Of a stretch of 64,000 nt of DNA, positions 18,365 to 30,359 are shown piece after piece. Positions within the stretch are counted from its first letter, which is position 1. Each line of letters opens with the position of its first letter. Source of the stretch: Flaccisagitta enflata. Its lineage: Eukaryota > Chaetognatha > Sagittoidea > Aphragmophora. The stretch is taken from positions 6,820,001 to 6,884,000 of the forward strand of contig OZ231126.1 in assembly GCA_965153355.1 (NCBI GenBank). The letters run 5' to 3'. The notes beneath the pieces are model-generated. The model ran no database searches and was not told where the DNA came from. It saw only the letters and a program-made list of their open reading frames with translations. A program made the translations under genes and the position numbers.

Positions 18365-18505
18365 TCTCCGGCTGTTGTCTCTCAGGCTTGTCTGTTATCT
18401 TTCAGGCTGTTGTCTCTCAGGTTTGTCTGTTGTCTTTCAGGCTGTTGTGTCCAGGCTTGCCTGTTGTCTCTCAGGCTGTTGTCTCCCAGGATGTTGTCTC
18501 AGGCA
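18365..18505. repeat. Degenerate CAGGCTGTTGTCTCT repeat
   Basis: About eight units of 15-20 bp based on TCTCAGGCTGTTGTC. Confidence 0.8.
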
Positions 18506-18980
18506 AATTTAATTTTCCTTTTTTGATTCGTGCGTTGGAGAAGATCGCAATAAGATTTCCATATATTGATCGCATATTTCAGTAACTAGATGGCAAAATT
18601 TTTTTACGTGAATATGAAAGTTCTAATCATTGTGTCTGAGAGACCATGCAAATTTCAAACGACTTTATGGAAAGTTGGGAACGGTTTACACGTTTTACAT
18701 TCTCATCCTACATTCTTAGGCAGAGAAACACGCCCTATTGCCAACGATCTGCGGAGGAAAATATCTTTGCTACAGTCAAAAGCAAGTGTCAGCAACTAAG
18801 CAATAGCTGATAGAAGGCTGTCTCCGAAGTTCATGGAAGTAAATGTAGTCTACATACAAACGAGGTTACGTATTAGGCTTCCGCTTGTTGCGTGCTGCAT
18901 GCAAATATGCATTATTCAATTAGAATTTATGAAGTTCCAACTTCATCCATATTCCATCTTTAGTTTAAAGGATTTTGTAT

Positions 18981-19017
<37 letters not shown>

Positions 19018-19126
19018 CACAACGACACTAGTTGGTATTTATGAGACTCTCGCCACTTGGGGGCACAAACAGCATCTAGATATACTCCGATTGCTACCAG
19101 CTTGTATCACTTTCTGATGTCTCAGA

Positions 19127-19546
19127 ATGTCATCAGGTGCATTAGTGGTGATACTATCTTGGACAAAAAATCTTCCGCTTTTAGCAGTGGTTAAGTTCTA
19201 CCATCAAGCGAATAGAGCTACAGACTCTAGATTAGATGCATTGGAAAGAATTCAGACAACTTCTTCAGATAAGACCTGTAACTGTAACTTGAGTTGTTTA
19301 GCCGCAGCACTCGTCCAAAACTACTGCTTACTGTTCAGTGTGGAAGATTTTTTTAACGCGGTACAGTATAGACTTAGACCCGAAAATTTACCTAGTTCAG
19401 TCAGTAGCTCAATCTTTTGCATGGACCTGCTCAGCGCTTTCCATATTGTATGTTTCAAATTTCAAGGTTCTGGCTTAAATACTTTAGAAGTTATGAGCGT
19501 TTGTTTGAACCATATCAAGCTTAAAAAATTCCAGGAGAATCTTTAA
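19127..19546 (+). CDS. Uncharacterised ORF, 139 aa
   Basis: Open frame in non-repetitive DNA, including SVEDFFNAVQYRLRPENLPS and several Cys residues. No recognised domain, no convincing splice or promoter signals. It could be an exon, a transposon fragment or chance. Confidence 0.2.
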   Translation: MSSGALVVILSWTKNLPLLAVVKFYHQANRATDSRLDALERIQTTSSDKTCNCNLSCLAAALVQNYCLLFSVEDFFNAVQYRLRPENLPSSVSSSIFCMDLLSAFHIVCFKFQGSGLNTLEVMSVCLNHIKLKKFQENL

Positions 19547-20283
19547 ACTTTCTTTTAGAATATGGCCGGCAGAAAAATCTACTAAGTTTTTTTTCAAAAA
19601 AGTCAAATTACAATATTTTGGATCTAGGCGAATCAAGCAATTTCCTATTGATTGTACCCCACTTTTTTTTAGAAAAAAAATCCTCATTAAGGGCTTTTTT
19701 AGGGGCCCTAGGGGCCCCTAAGAAGTTCAAAATTTTGGTCAATGAGATGAACAGAGTTATGTGCATACGCCAAGGTATCTTTCAGGATAAAATTCAAGCA
19801 GATTAGTTCAAGCTAGAGCTCATGGCGTTACTACCTTCGGACCGGCCGCATAAAAAAGAGAAATAAGAAAATTCACAAGGACTCAGATTTAGGATCTGAG
19901 GTCAATCTCTATATAACAGTAAAGCTGTTGAGTGTTGAGGCATGCCCGCCTATAAGGAATACAGCTTCACGTTCCGTAAGGGAGTTTGTAGTTTTTTTCT
20001 CTACATCTGCAACAATGCAGCATGAATTTGCCATGTCTCTTGTACTGCGGGATTGATAGGTACTTCTTTGATAAAGTGGAATCAGGGGCAATGTATTGAT
20101 ATAAATTGGTTGTGGATTATAACCATGCCCAAATAAGAATCGTTCATCGCTTCTTTTTAGTCCCCCAAATAGCACTTATTTTGAAAAATAATAAATAACA
20201 AGTGACCAGCAAATATACACGAGTTCATTGTACAACAACCACCGTCAACTAGACATTTTAATGGACAAACCTCTTACGATGCC

Positions 20284-20630
20284 TTTTTAGTCGCATGCAC
20301 GCGACTCTACAACCCGCTTTGTCTGTCCGTCCGCTGGTCCGTTTTTTATTGCTTTTAGTTATTCTTAGTTATTGTAGGTTATTTTTAGTCATTCTAAGTC
20401 ATTCTAAGTCATTCTGAGTCAATCTAAGTCATTGAAAGTCATTTTAAGTAAATTCAATTTAGAGAGAGAAAGTCACTTAAGTCAATTTGGTCAATTTAGT
20501 CATAGACTCATATAAGTCATTTAACATCATTTTATGTCTTTTTTAAGTCATCTTGAGTCATTATAAGTCAATTTGATTCATCCTAAGTTATCTATGTCCC
20601 GCATACGACTTATGGGTGTTGGCCTTGTTT
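20284..20630 (+). mobile_element. Family A copy with (AGTCATT)n interior
   Basis: TTTTTAGTCGCATGCACGCG at one end, GGTGTTGGCCTTGTTT at the other. The interior is TTCTAAGTCATT-type units. Confidence 0.75.
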
Positions 20631-20657
20631 CTACTTCAAAGGACGTAAAATGAAGAG

Positions 20658-21271
20658 TACGCTGAGGAGAATACACTTTTTTTCATGCAGGCACCCAGAG
20701 GAGGGCCCAGATTTTTTCCTTTTGATGTAACTAATGTGTTACAAAAATTTCAGGACCATAGCCGTTCTTAAACATTCATCATATTGCACCTGAAAAATAG
20801 TTCATCCTTAAGGGGGCCCAAATTTCAAAATGGTTTTTCCTCAAATCCGATGCCAGATTCAGATTCCTTGTAAAAAATCATGTCAGATACTATATTTACT
20901 TTTTTCAAAATTTTGTTTTTAAGCTGAAAAAATGCAAAAAACCTCAAAAAATAGGTTTTTTTTTCAAAACAAAGTCTTTTTTAAGATTTTTTGCATTTTT
21001 TTCAGCTTAAAAACAAGAATTTGAAAAAAGTAAATATAGTATCTGACATGATTTTTTACAAGGAATTTAAATCAGGCATCCATTTTGAGGAAAAATGATT
21101 TTGAAATTTTGGCCCCCTTAAGGATGAGCCATTTCTCAAGTGCAATATGATGAATGATCAAAAACATCTATGGTCCTGAAATTTTTAGAATACATTAGTT
21201 ACATCAAAATGAAAAAATCCAGGCCCTCCTCTGGGTCCCTGCATGAAAAAAAGTGTATTCTCCTCAGCGTA
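20658..21271. mobile_element. 614-bp fold-back element with 8-bp target duplication
   Basis: Near-perfect inverted arms of about 290 bp (ends TACGCTGAGGAGAATACAC) around a short spacer near 20960. Flanked by the direct repeat ATGAAGAG (20650-20657 and 21272-21279). No coding capacity. Confidence 0.9.
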
Positions 21272-21561
21272 ATGAAGAGATGAACGAAATAGATGGAGAA
21301 TGACAAACTTTACTCGTTGAAAGCGTTTTTGAAAAGAAACGGACCGACCAACAGATCAACGTACTGACAGACAGTAAGAAAGTAGCCATCTTGTAGTTTA
21401 TTACACAAATAAGAATGAAGAAAGGAAGTTTTAATCACGAATGAAATGTTGAAACCGTCGAAAGCGATTTTGCTCAGTTTTTCGCAATGACGTAAGTAAA
21501 CACAACAAAGACACAACAAAGGCTAAACGCGACGCGGCGCAGTTTTGACGCTCTTTCGCAG

Positions 21562-21894
21562 GTGACAGAATTATGTTTATTGACTTTCTGCTCTTTCTAC
21601 GCGAATGAGAAGGTAGACGAAGAGGAGGAGGAGAAGGAGGAGGAGGAGGAGGAGGAGGAGAAAGGGGAGGAGGAGGAGGAGGATGGGGAGGGGGAGGAAG
21701 ATGAGGAGTGGCACGAGTTTGAAAGTGAAGAGGAGAAAGGATCGAAGTGGCTCAAGATGGCGCCTGAACGTGGAATCGCGATCAGGGATGTAATTGAATT
21801 AACATATAGATGGGTTAGCATTGAGGTATGGCCATATATGGACCATAAGTATGGAAGTAATTCAATCAACTTTGGGGTAGAGACCACAGGATGA
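21562..21894 (+). CDS. Uncharacterised acidic ORF, 110 aa
   Basis: A Glu-rich run encoded by (GAG)n is followed by non-repetitive WHEFESEEEKGSKWLKMAPE and DVIELTYRW. The continuation past the microsatellite is mildly suggestive of coding, but no family is recognised. An acceptor-like CTCTTTCGCAG lies just upstream, at 21550-21560. Confidence 0.25.
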   Translation: MTELCLLTFCSFYANEKVDEEEEEKEEEEEEEEKGEEEEEDGEGEEDEEWHEFESEEEKGSKWLKMAPERGIAIRDVIELTYRWVSIEVWPYMDHKYGSNSINFGVETTG

Positions 21895-22572
21895 AATTGG
21901 GATAAGTTTGGGGTAATGGGTCTGGCTCCCCTACGCCACACTCCACACTGGAAAATAGGGCATGCTTACCCGTCTGTACCATCTGTCTGGAGTCTGTGAG
22001 AGCAATGGTTTACATTTTTGTACATAGAGGCCACCTCTATTGATTGCCAGAAAGTGCAATGAAAACAAAAAACTATCACTCCCCTACAGCTTCTCCTGCC
22101 TCTCAGCTGTCTCTGCTGTTCCTCAGCTGCTTTTTGGTCCCGTTTTTTAAGGGAGAAAATCGATGAAAGATGCGATGATGGATTTCCATCATGCAATGAG
22201 CAGATATTGCAACTATTTTCCATGTGCTATAACTCCTAAAGTGATAAAAAGTGTATCTTCAGATTTTGAACCTAGAATCGTTATTGCCATAGCTACAGAT
22301 AGAGCCTAGTCTTTCCATGGCAAAAGGCGGCAATGGATTTTTTTTCTGTCTCAGTAATGATATAAAGAGGAAAACATTACTTAAAGTAACTTTCTGGGCA
22401 ATACAAGATAAAGAATTGTTCAAAACTGGTGTGGATCACTTTCCATAAGGCCTATCTATAGATCTATCAATCAAAAATTGAAATAAAAAATTCATTGTTT
22501 ATTCGCCATATTACTAAAAAAACGCCCTTAGTGCACTCGCTTTTTCACTCGATCCATAAAGGGGTCACTCAC

Positions 22573-24181
22573 CAGTGCCTGGCGGGACTTGGGTCCCGAG
22601 GTCCCGACATGCCGGGACATGACCCTGTCCTGAATTCCCGGGACCTAATGCATATCCCGGCCCTCTGCCTCCTCCTTCTCCTCCTCCTCCATCTCTTTTT
22701 TATGATGGCGGAAAAACATTTTTTTCTATATTCTTTTTTAAATTCATGGTAAATTTTCTGTGATCATTTTCGAATTACAGAAAAAAAAATGATTACATTG
22801 ATTAGTAGTTCTTTTTTAAAACTTCTCAATCTTTACTATCTATTTTTCACTTTTCATTCTTTTTTTTTCTGGTATTCATTTTTTTTTAATATCTTTTTTT
22901 TTAATTTTTCAATTGTCTTTTAAATCTTTTTTATATGTCATAATTCTTATATTCTATCATTTTTTGCATTCTTTGTCACTTTTTGTCATTCTTTGTCTTT
23001 TTTTGCATTTTTTGTCATTTATGCATTTTATCTTTTTAGTTTTTTTTCAAATTTATTTGCATATATATTTCATTCTAAAAATAAAAAGAAATATTTCATT
23101 TTAAAACAATTCAAAAACACATTTTGAAATGATTGATCATTCTCCCATATGATTAACTCGCGATCATTACAAAAGAATTAGAATGAGATTTAGAATGAGC
23201 TCCAGTCTTCTCTCTCACTCTCTCTCTCTCTCTCTCTCTTCTCTTACCAACAATTTACAACAAAGAAAAAATTTGAAGTCAGGCAAGGAATAATCAGTAA
23301 TCGCAATTGGGGATAATCTTAACATCCGGTCATCGATAACCAAACATCAGAACATCGAGTCTCAAATTAAATTCAAACTAATGACAAATGGGTTTCTGGA
23401 GTTGCAGGATGTTCAACTTTCTTTTTTATTTCAAGTCGCTTATTTCTTTTTGCTTTTGGGCAGCGGCCCCAAAGGGGCCGATGACCTATGCTTTTACACA
23501 TAGGGGAAATTTCTCCTTCTTCTTCTTCTCCTTCTCCTTCTTCTCCTTCTTCTCCGTCCCCCCCCCCCCTCAAGACCCAAATCCTAGTCTCGAGACCCAA
23601 ATCCTATCTTCAAGTCTCAAATCCCCGCGTTGAAGCTCAAATACCAGCTTCCAAGCTCAAATCCCTGCCCCAAAGCTCAAATCCCAACCTCAAAGCTCAA
23701 ATCCCAACCTCAAAGCTCAAATCCCAGCCTTGAAGCTCAAATCTTAGCCTTGAAGCTGAAATCCCAGCCTCAAAGCTCAATTCCCAGCCTCAAGGCCCTA
23801 ATCCAAGCCTCAAGGCCCCCATTCCAGCCTCCATGCCCTAATTCCATCCTTGAGGCCCAAATAAAAACAGCATAGGTCATCGGCTCCTTCGGGGCCGCTG
23901 CCCCTCTAACCACCTCAAACCACCATACACTCACATAGGGGCAACGGGTACCGCTGACCATCTAACGCTTTTGCGACTATTTTTTTTGTTGTTAACAATT
24001 TTCAACAGTATTCTAAAAAGAAGTATATTAGGCAGATTTTTTTTTACCATTACCTTGTACCAAAGCCCTATACCGAGTCTCGGTACTGCCCCTGCCCATA
24101 CCGAGCTCCCGACTTCCGGTATCCGGCCCTACCATGCCGAGGAACCGGCCGACCCTGCCCATAGGGTCCCGCAAGGCATTG
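22573..24181. mobile_element. hAT-like element with 8-bp target duplication
   Basis: Terminal inverted repeats CAGTGCCTGGCGGGAC and (reverse complement) CAATGCCTTGCGGGAC, flanked by TCACTCAC at 22565-22572 and 24182-24189. Ends in CAGTG and 8-bp duplications fit the hAT superfamily. No transposase frame was found; it is interrupted by a family B element (23457-23981). Confidence 0.75.
23457..23981 (+). mobile_element. Family B, copy 2, nested in the hAT-like element
   Basis: GGGCAGCGGCCCCAAAGGGG plus CGATGACCTATGC module, about 15 units of CAAAGCTCAAATCCCAACCT, inverted module, tail to CTTTTGCGACTATT. Confidence 0.9.
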
Positions 24182-24407
24182 TCACTCACTCACTCCGCTC
24201 ACTCCCAGTGGAATTTATCAATACTTGTCCACGCTGTAAACGCCACTAAAGGGAACAACTGTGATTGTTGTCGTCAGTAGAAACACGCCCTTGATGAGTT
24301 AGAGATAGATAAATGAGAAATAAAGGGACATGAGACAAAGAGAGAGACATACAAATTAATGGGAATGATTGTTTTTTATGTCGTCAGAAGGAACAAGCCC
24401 TCATCAC

Positions 24408-24493
24408 GTCTTTGAGCACGCGTACAAACTACATCCGGGTTTTCCCCTCATCACGTCTTTGAGCATGCGTACGAACTACATCCGGGTTTTCCT
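24408..24493. repeat. Direct duplication of about 45 bp
   Basis: CATCACGTCTTTGAGCA(C/T)GCGTAC...CATCCGGGTTTTCC occurs twice in tandem. Confidence 0.85.
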
Positions 24494-24559
24494 CGGTCTC
24501 AGAAATGCGAGTGGAGACCTCTTCGGTGTGGAGCTGAAACAAGGTTTTATATCCAATGG

Positions 24560-25200
24560 GAATAAAAGCGTGTTTGAAACGACATCCAATAACCGCGTTG
24601 TCTTCTACTCGCCGATGTTGTCAACATTAGCCTCAGGGGTAATTGTTCGTGGAGGCGAGGGTTGTTGCTGTTGATGGTGTGGTTAAATTACCGTCGTGGA
24701 CTCGTAATACACTTTTTTTTTATAAGAACCAAGTTTATAAGAACATTAGGCTTCAAATCGTCAAAAATTTAAAAACATGCTTTGAACATTGGAAGGCTTT
24801 ATTTCCTAAAAAATTTAAGATCATTAGGCTTAAAATCTTAAAATTTAAGAACATTTTTTTTCTGGGCTTTCTTTTAATCAATTATTCTTTGTAAATAGAC
24901 AGATTATCTTTTCTGTTCAGCAAATTATGTCTCAATTTATATAGCACTTTCTACTACTTTCATTAATTTTAGTTCACTTAGAATGTTTAAACCTGCTGCT
25001 TTATTGCTTTATTAGCATTTTCCTTCATCTTCCCCTTAATGACAAACTTGAACTAATTAAGAACGTTCCTAATTGAAGGTTAAAATGTGCATTTTGATTA
25101 AGAACAATTTAAGAATGTTCAAACCTTAAAACTGCTCAAAATTTAAGAACATTGAAGGCTTTCCCAATAAATGACGTTCTTATAAAAGAAAAGTGTAAGT
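24560..25200. other. No recognised feature
   Basis: AT-rich DNA with several AAGAACATT-like words and no convincing gene. Confidence 0.5.
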
Positions 25201-25204
25201 AACA

Positions 25205-26495
25205 TGATGGCGAATCTTCATCGCAAGCACCGGAAGTAGAACTGAAACTATCACTTGTAATTTCATGATGGAGATACAGTGCGGAAGCAGGGGAAGGGGT
25301 GGGGGCCCAGCTCTTATTGAGCTCTCTCTTAATCCTCTCTCTCCAATCCTCAATTGTCTGTCTTTCCCCTATATATATCTGTCTCTCTCTCTTCCCCTCT
25401 CTGCCTCTGATGATGTTTCCTAAAGGCAGTTTCTCCTATAAACCGGCCCGGCCAAAATCAAGCGCCTGATTGAGTTAACATTGAAAAAAATAACATAATT
25501 CAGTTATAGTTGCATCTATCAGCTTGAAATTTTGGTTGCAGGCTCAGAATTTGATACTTTTTCAAGTCATACTGAAAAAATCACTTAAAGTCTTGAACTA
25601 AGTTCAATTATATACATTTTTGTGAAAAACAGTGTAACATAAGTGTGACAAGGTGTTAACTTGATAGGACACTTTCTTAAAAAATCAATATCTCTGGCTA
25701 GAAATGACATAAAGTTCCGAAATTTGGCATGTAACCTGGGTTATGTCTTTACTAAACAGGGAACAAAAAAAAATTTTACATCATACTCTAAAATATGTTT
25801 TATCATGTATTATATATTGATATATCAAGATCAGATATTTCATCATTTTTGATAAATCAACTATAAATGAAATTTTTGCATAGTAAATTTCCACCAGTCC
25901 TCATCAAATTTTTGATGCGTCTTTAGGGATCACAATGGTACAAAAATGATCTATCATTGGAAAGGCTTGACAATTCTTTTACGGTTTTATTGTAGTAGAT
26001 ATGAAGTGTGACACAAGTGTGACAGGAAAAATAGACTGTTTTGGCTCTACTTTTGGCTACCTAACCTATGAAAATCTTGAGTTTGAAGGATGTGTGTTGA
26101 GAACTTTGTCCCAAAGGATGTCTTAGAACAGCTTTCATTATCAACAGAATGATAAGTAAAAGAAAACAATGTTTTTTTTGCTGCCAATTCATGTTTTTCA
26201 GCCGGTCCACTTTATAGGAGAAATTGCCTAAAGTGGATTCGAAAATTCAGGTAATTTTTAGTTGCGGACACGCGACTATATAAGAGGCTTTGTTCGTCCG
26301 TCCGTCCGTCGGTCAGTCGGTCCGTTGGTCCGTCGGTCCGTCGGTCCGTCGGTCTGTAACCCACGAGTCGAAAAATGGGAAAACGCGCATTTCCGCCGCT
26401 GCCCACCCGTCCGCAACTGGTGGCCGTGTATCCGGCCTTGTTATCTTTCGCACTGTATCTCCATCATGAACTTACGAGTGATTGTTTTAAATAAC
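25205..26495. mobile_element. Probable fold-back element (family F), interrupted by family A
   Basis: ATGATGGAGATACAGTGCGG near the left end is the inverse of CGCACTGTATCTCCATCAT near 26450-26468. CAGTTTCTCCTATAAACCGG (25428-25448) is inverted at about 26200-26225. The ends are diffuse. Confidence 0.5.
26255..26442 (+). mobile_element. Family A, full copy
   Basis: TTTTTAGTTGCGGACACGCG, (GTCCGTCG)n, CTGCCCACCCGTCCGCAACT, GTGTATCCGGCCTTGTT. Confidence 0.85.
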
Positions 26496-26778
26496 GTGAT
26501 ATTGTATTGCTGCTTCCTTATTCGATTTTGTTTTTCTCACGAAGTTTACTCAAAGGTGTTGATGTAGATGGTGTTGAAAAAAAAACTGTTTCTTCTGTTG
26601 TTCTGATGTCCTAGAATAGTGTTTTTACTACGGTTGTTGACAATGCTGTCCTCAGAGACAGCATTTTTGTTGTCGTTGTCTTCGTCGGTTTGTTTTTTCA
26701 ACCCCCTAGAAATAGCATATCGGTTATCTCTGCGGACGCCAAACAGATAAGACCTTTATAAGGGGGAAGGGGAATCTA

Positions 26779-27240
<462 letters not shown>

Positions 27241-27384
27241 ATTTGGTATGGTTGAATATGATGAGGATCTAGGTGAATAGGAAGATCTTAAGAGGGTGGA
27301 TAACTTGAATAAGATGAGGACGTCGTTCATTTATCCAGCGACATCACGTCTTTCGATTGAACGAATCATCGCGACCACAAAAAT

Positions 27385-27540
27385 TTGTCACCGCCATTGT
27401 CACCACCATTGTCATCATCCCTGTCACCGCCATTGTCACCATCGGCCATCGTTGTCACCGCCATTGTCACCACCCCTGTCACCATCATTGTCACCATCAT
27501 TGTCACCACCATTGTCACCATTGGCCATCGTTGTCAACCA
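27385..27540. repeat. (CATTGTCACCAC)n minisatellite
   Basis: Twelve- to fifteen-base units around CCATTGTCACCA. Confidence 0.85.
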
Positions 27541-27675
27541 TCCGCGACAATTTTGTAACCCCACGTTTCTTGTTTTTCACCACTTCTCTTATAAAATCAA
27601 TTACCTATGAGTATTTATCCTGGTGACATGTTAGACACCTACATAAGTATATTCGACAAAGATTTCTACGTCTTG

Positions 27676-27915
27676 TGGCGAATTGTGATCGCAAGCACCA
27701 GTAGAAGAACTAGAACAATCACTTGTAATTTCATTATGAAGGATACAATGCAAATGCAGAACAGAAGTTTGCCTGAATTTTCGAATCCACTTTGGGATGA
27801 TGTTTCCCAAAGTTGATTCGATATTTCAGGCAAACTTCTTTTCTCCATTTGCACTGTATCCTCCATAATGAAATTACAAGTGATTCTTCTATTTCTTTGT
27901 CTTAGGTTATTCTCG
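27676..27915. repeat. Compact palindrome related to family F
   Basis: Arms of about 100 bp (ATCACTTGTAATTTCATTAT against ATAATGAAATTACAAGTGAT) meet near 27803. The same sequence occurs at 25205-25290. Confidence 0.75.
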
Positions 27916-27933
27916 GAGAGAGAAGGCCTTTTT

Positions 27934-28490
27934 TGGGCAGCGGCCCCGAAGGGGCCGATGACCTATGCTTTCACACAGGAGAAATTTTCTCCTCCTTCTC
28001 CTCCTCCTCCTTCTCCGTCCCCCCCCCCACTTTCAGCCTCGAGACCCAAATCCCAGCCTTGAGGCCCAAATCCTAGCCTCGAGGCTCAAATCCCAGACTC
28101 GAGGCCCAAATCTCAGCCTTGTTGCCCAAATCTCAGCCTCGTTGCCCAAATCTCAGCCTCGAGGCCCAAATCCCAGCCTCGAGGCCCAAATCCCAGCCTC
28201 AAGGCCCAAATCCCAGCCTTAAGGCCCAAATCCCAGCCTCTAGGCCCAAATCCCAGCCTTGAGGCTAAAATCCCAACCTCAAGGCTGAAATCCCAGTCTC
28301 GAGGCTCAAATCTCAGCCACGAGGCTCAAATCCCAGCTTCAAGGCCCCAATTCCAGCCTCCAGGCTCAAATAGAAACAGCATAGGTCATCGGCCCCTTCG
28401 GGGCCGCTGCCCCTCTTACCACCTCACACTCTCATACACACACATAGGGGCAACGGTTACCGCTGACCATCTAACGCTTTTGCGACTATT
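27934..28490 (+). mobile_element. Family B, copy 3
   Basis: Left module GGGCAGCGGCCCCGAAGGGG, core of about 17 units CCTCGAGGCCCAAATCCCAG, exactly inverted right module, tail ending CTTTTGCGACTATT. The best copy of the family. Confidence 0.92.
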
Positions 28491-28851
28491 CAGAATATGC
28501 CCTCATTAAGTCTGATTAATGGAAAACTATGAGTGGTGCGCGTGTTTTGAGGGATATTATTCCACGCTTACACTTGTCATAAAAGAATCTCATCTGCTTT
28601 ATAATCGCATAAGATGAATTTCATGCATGTGTGTAGAAACAACACGTCTGCAATACACAACACGCATGTGTACATAAACAACACACCAGGAAAATACACC
28701 ACGCAGTCATCAATTATGAATGATCCACCAAAAGGCGTTTTTCAATTTTCACTCGTGTAGATAAAAAAAAAATATCACAAAACGTTAGCGGTAATAGTAA
28801 TATCCGCATCCATATCACCGCAAAGCGAAAATGGATTTTCGGTTTCTCTAC

Positions 28852-29650
28852 TTTTTAGTCGCGTGCACGCAACTCAACAGCCCACTTTGTCCGTCCGTCC
28901 GTCTATTGGTCCACTCGTTGGTTAATCTTTACTTCTTTTACTTTTTCGGCGTTTATAACCATGAGTGCAATGAAAATGGCCGATTTTTCAACAGCTTTGA
29001 GCACAGGTTTTGGTCAAAAAATTCTTGGGACCATCCTAAAATTCATGCATTGTAGAATCCTATTAAAATTATCTCTCATTTGAGCAGCAAATTTTTTCTC
29101 AATTCTTTTAGAAAATATGACAGATTAAGGGCTAACAACTAAATTGCCACCTCATGAAAAAAGGGCTGAATTTGTCACTCGGATTTTTTGAAATGTCTTA
29201 GATGAGTAAAAATGATAGAAGATCTCAATCAATTTCGATGAAACTTTAGGGGCTAGTTGACCTGTATTTGCCCCAACATCAGTTCAATCTTTATTGATAT
29301 CGGGCGACGTCTTCTGTGATTTTTTATGAAACTTTGTAAAGACACAATGGGCAGTTTCAAAGTTAAGCGGTTTTGCTAATCTTACTCTCATTTGCATATT
29401 CATTGAGTTAGTGGTCCCACAAAAGTTTCAAATGAAAGATCTTTTGAAGGGCTTTCAAGGTGTCATGAATTTTGCTATGCTCATATGAATTTTTGATCCT
29501 TTACAGACCTTTCAAAAATCGGCCATTTTTATTGCACTTATGGTTAGGCGGTTATTACATTACTTTTGCCTGAATGCTTGGTGAGCCTTTTTTCTTAACT
29601 GCCCCTACCCACCCGCACATGACTTGGGTAGCCGTGTATCCGGCCTTGTT
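28852..29650 (+). mobile_element. Family A copy interrupted by a TIR element
   Basis: TTTTTAGTCGCGTGCACGCA at the left, CCGTGTATCCGGCCTTGTT at the right; about 590 bp of foreign DNA inside. Confidence 0.8.
28956..29546. mobile_element. TIR element with TA target, nested in family A
   Basis: Inverted ends TAACCATGAGTGCAATGAAA and (reverse complement) TAACCATAAGTGCAATAAAA. The uninterrupted family A sequence GGCGTTTAGGGCGG is seen at 61981, which marks the insertion point. Confidence 0.7.
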
Positions 29651-29659
29651 TTTCCATTC

Positions 29660-29800
29660 CTCTACTTTTACCTTTGATCTTTCCTCCTATTTTCCGTCGT
29701 GTACACGCTACTCCACATGTTAGCACGTCGGTCCGTCCGTCCGATTGTACAATCGTCCGATAATACAATTATCATAAAGATTTTTTTTTTACCCTTTTTT
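29660..29800 (+). mobile_element. Family A end fragment
   Basis: CCGTCGTGTACACGCTACTC, then GTCGGTCCGTCCGTCC, passing into (ATTC)n. Confidence 0.5.
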
Positions 29801-30085
29801 ATTCATTAATTGATTCATCCTTTCATTCCTTTATTTATTCATTCATTCAATAATTCATTATTCATTCATTCATTCATTCACTCATTCATTTATTTATTCA
29901 TTTCTTCATTTATTAATTACTTCTTTATTCTACCATTTATCCAATCATTCATACCGCAAATAATTCATTCATTCATTCATTCATTCATTCATTCATTCAT
30001 TCATTCATTCATTCATTAATTCATTCATTCCACCATCCATTCATTCATTCATTCATTCATTCATTTCACCATTCAGTCATTCTTG
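29797..30085. repeat. (ATTC)n tetranucleotide
   Basis: ATTC repeats with ATTT and AATT variants. Confidence 0.96.
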
Positions 30086-30176
30086 ATCGGATATGGCTGC
30101 TGTTCAAGCAGTGACATCTTTCGGGTATAATTGCGATATGAATATTTGATGATGTTTCCGAGGAACGACGGAGGCA

Positions 30177-30293
<117 letters not shown>

Positions 30294-30359
30294 GTCTCGC
30301 GAAAATTGTCAAAATGGAAAAGAGAGCTAATAAATTAGGCAGTGAAGGTCGGTACAGGT

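Noticed and set aside
19909-20175. 88-codon minus-strand ORF
   Set aside because: Contains GCATGCCCGCCTATAAGG, related to the repeat at 60657-60830; probably transposon-derived, no recognised domain.
24369-24674. 101-codon plus-strand ORF
   Set aside because: Its first third is a tandem duplication of about 45 bp and the rest shows no domain or splice support.
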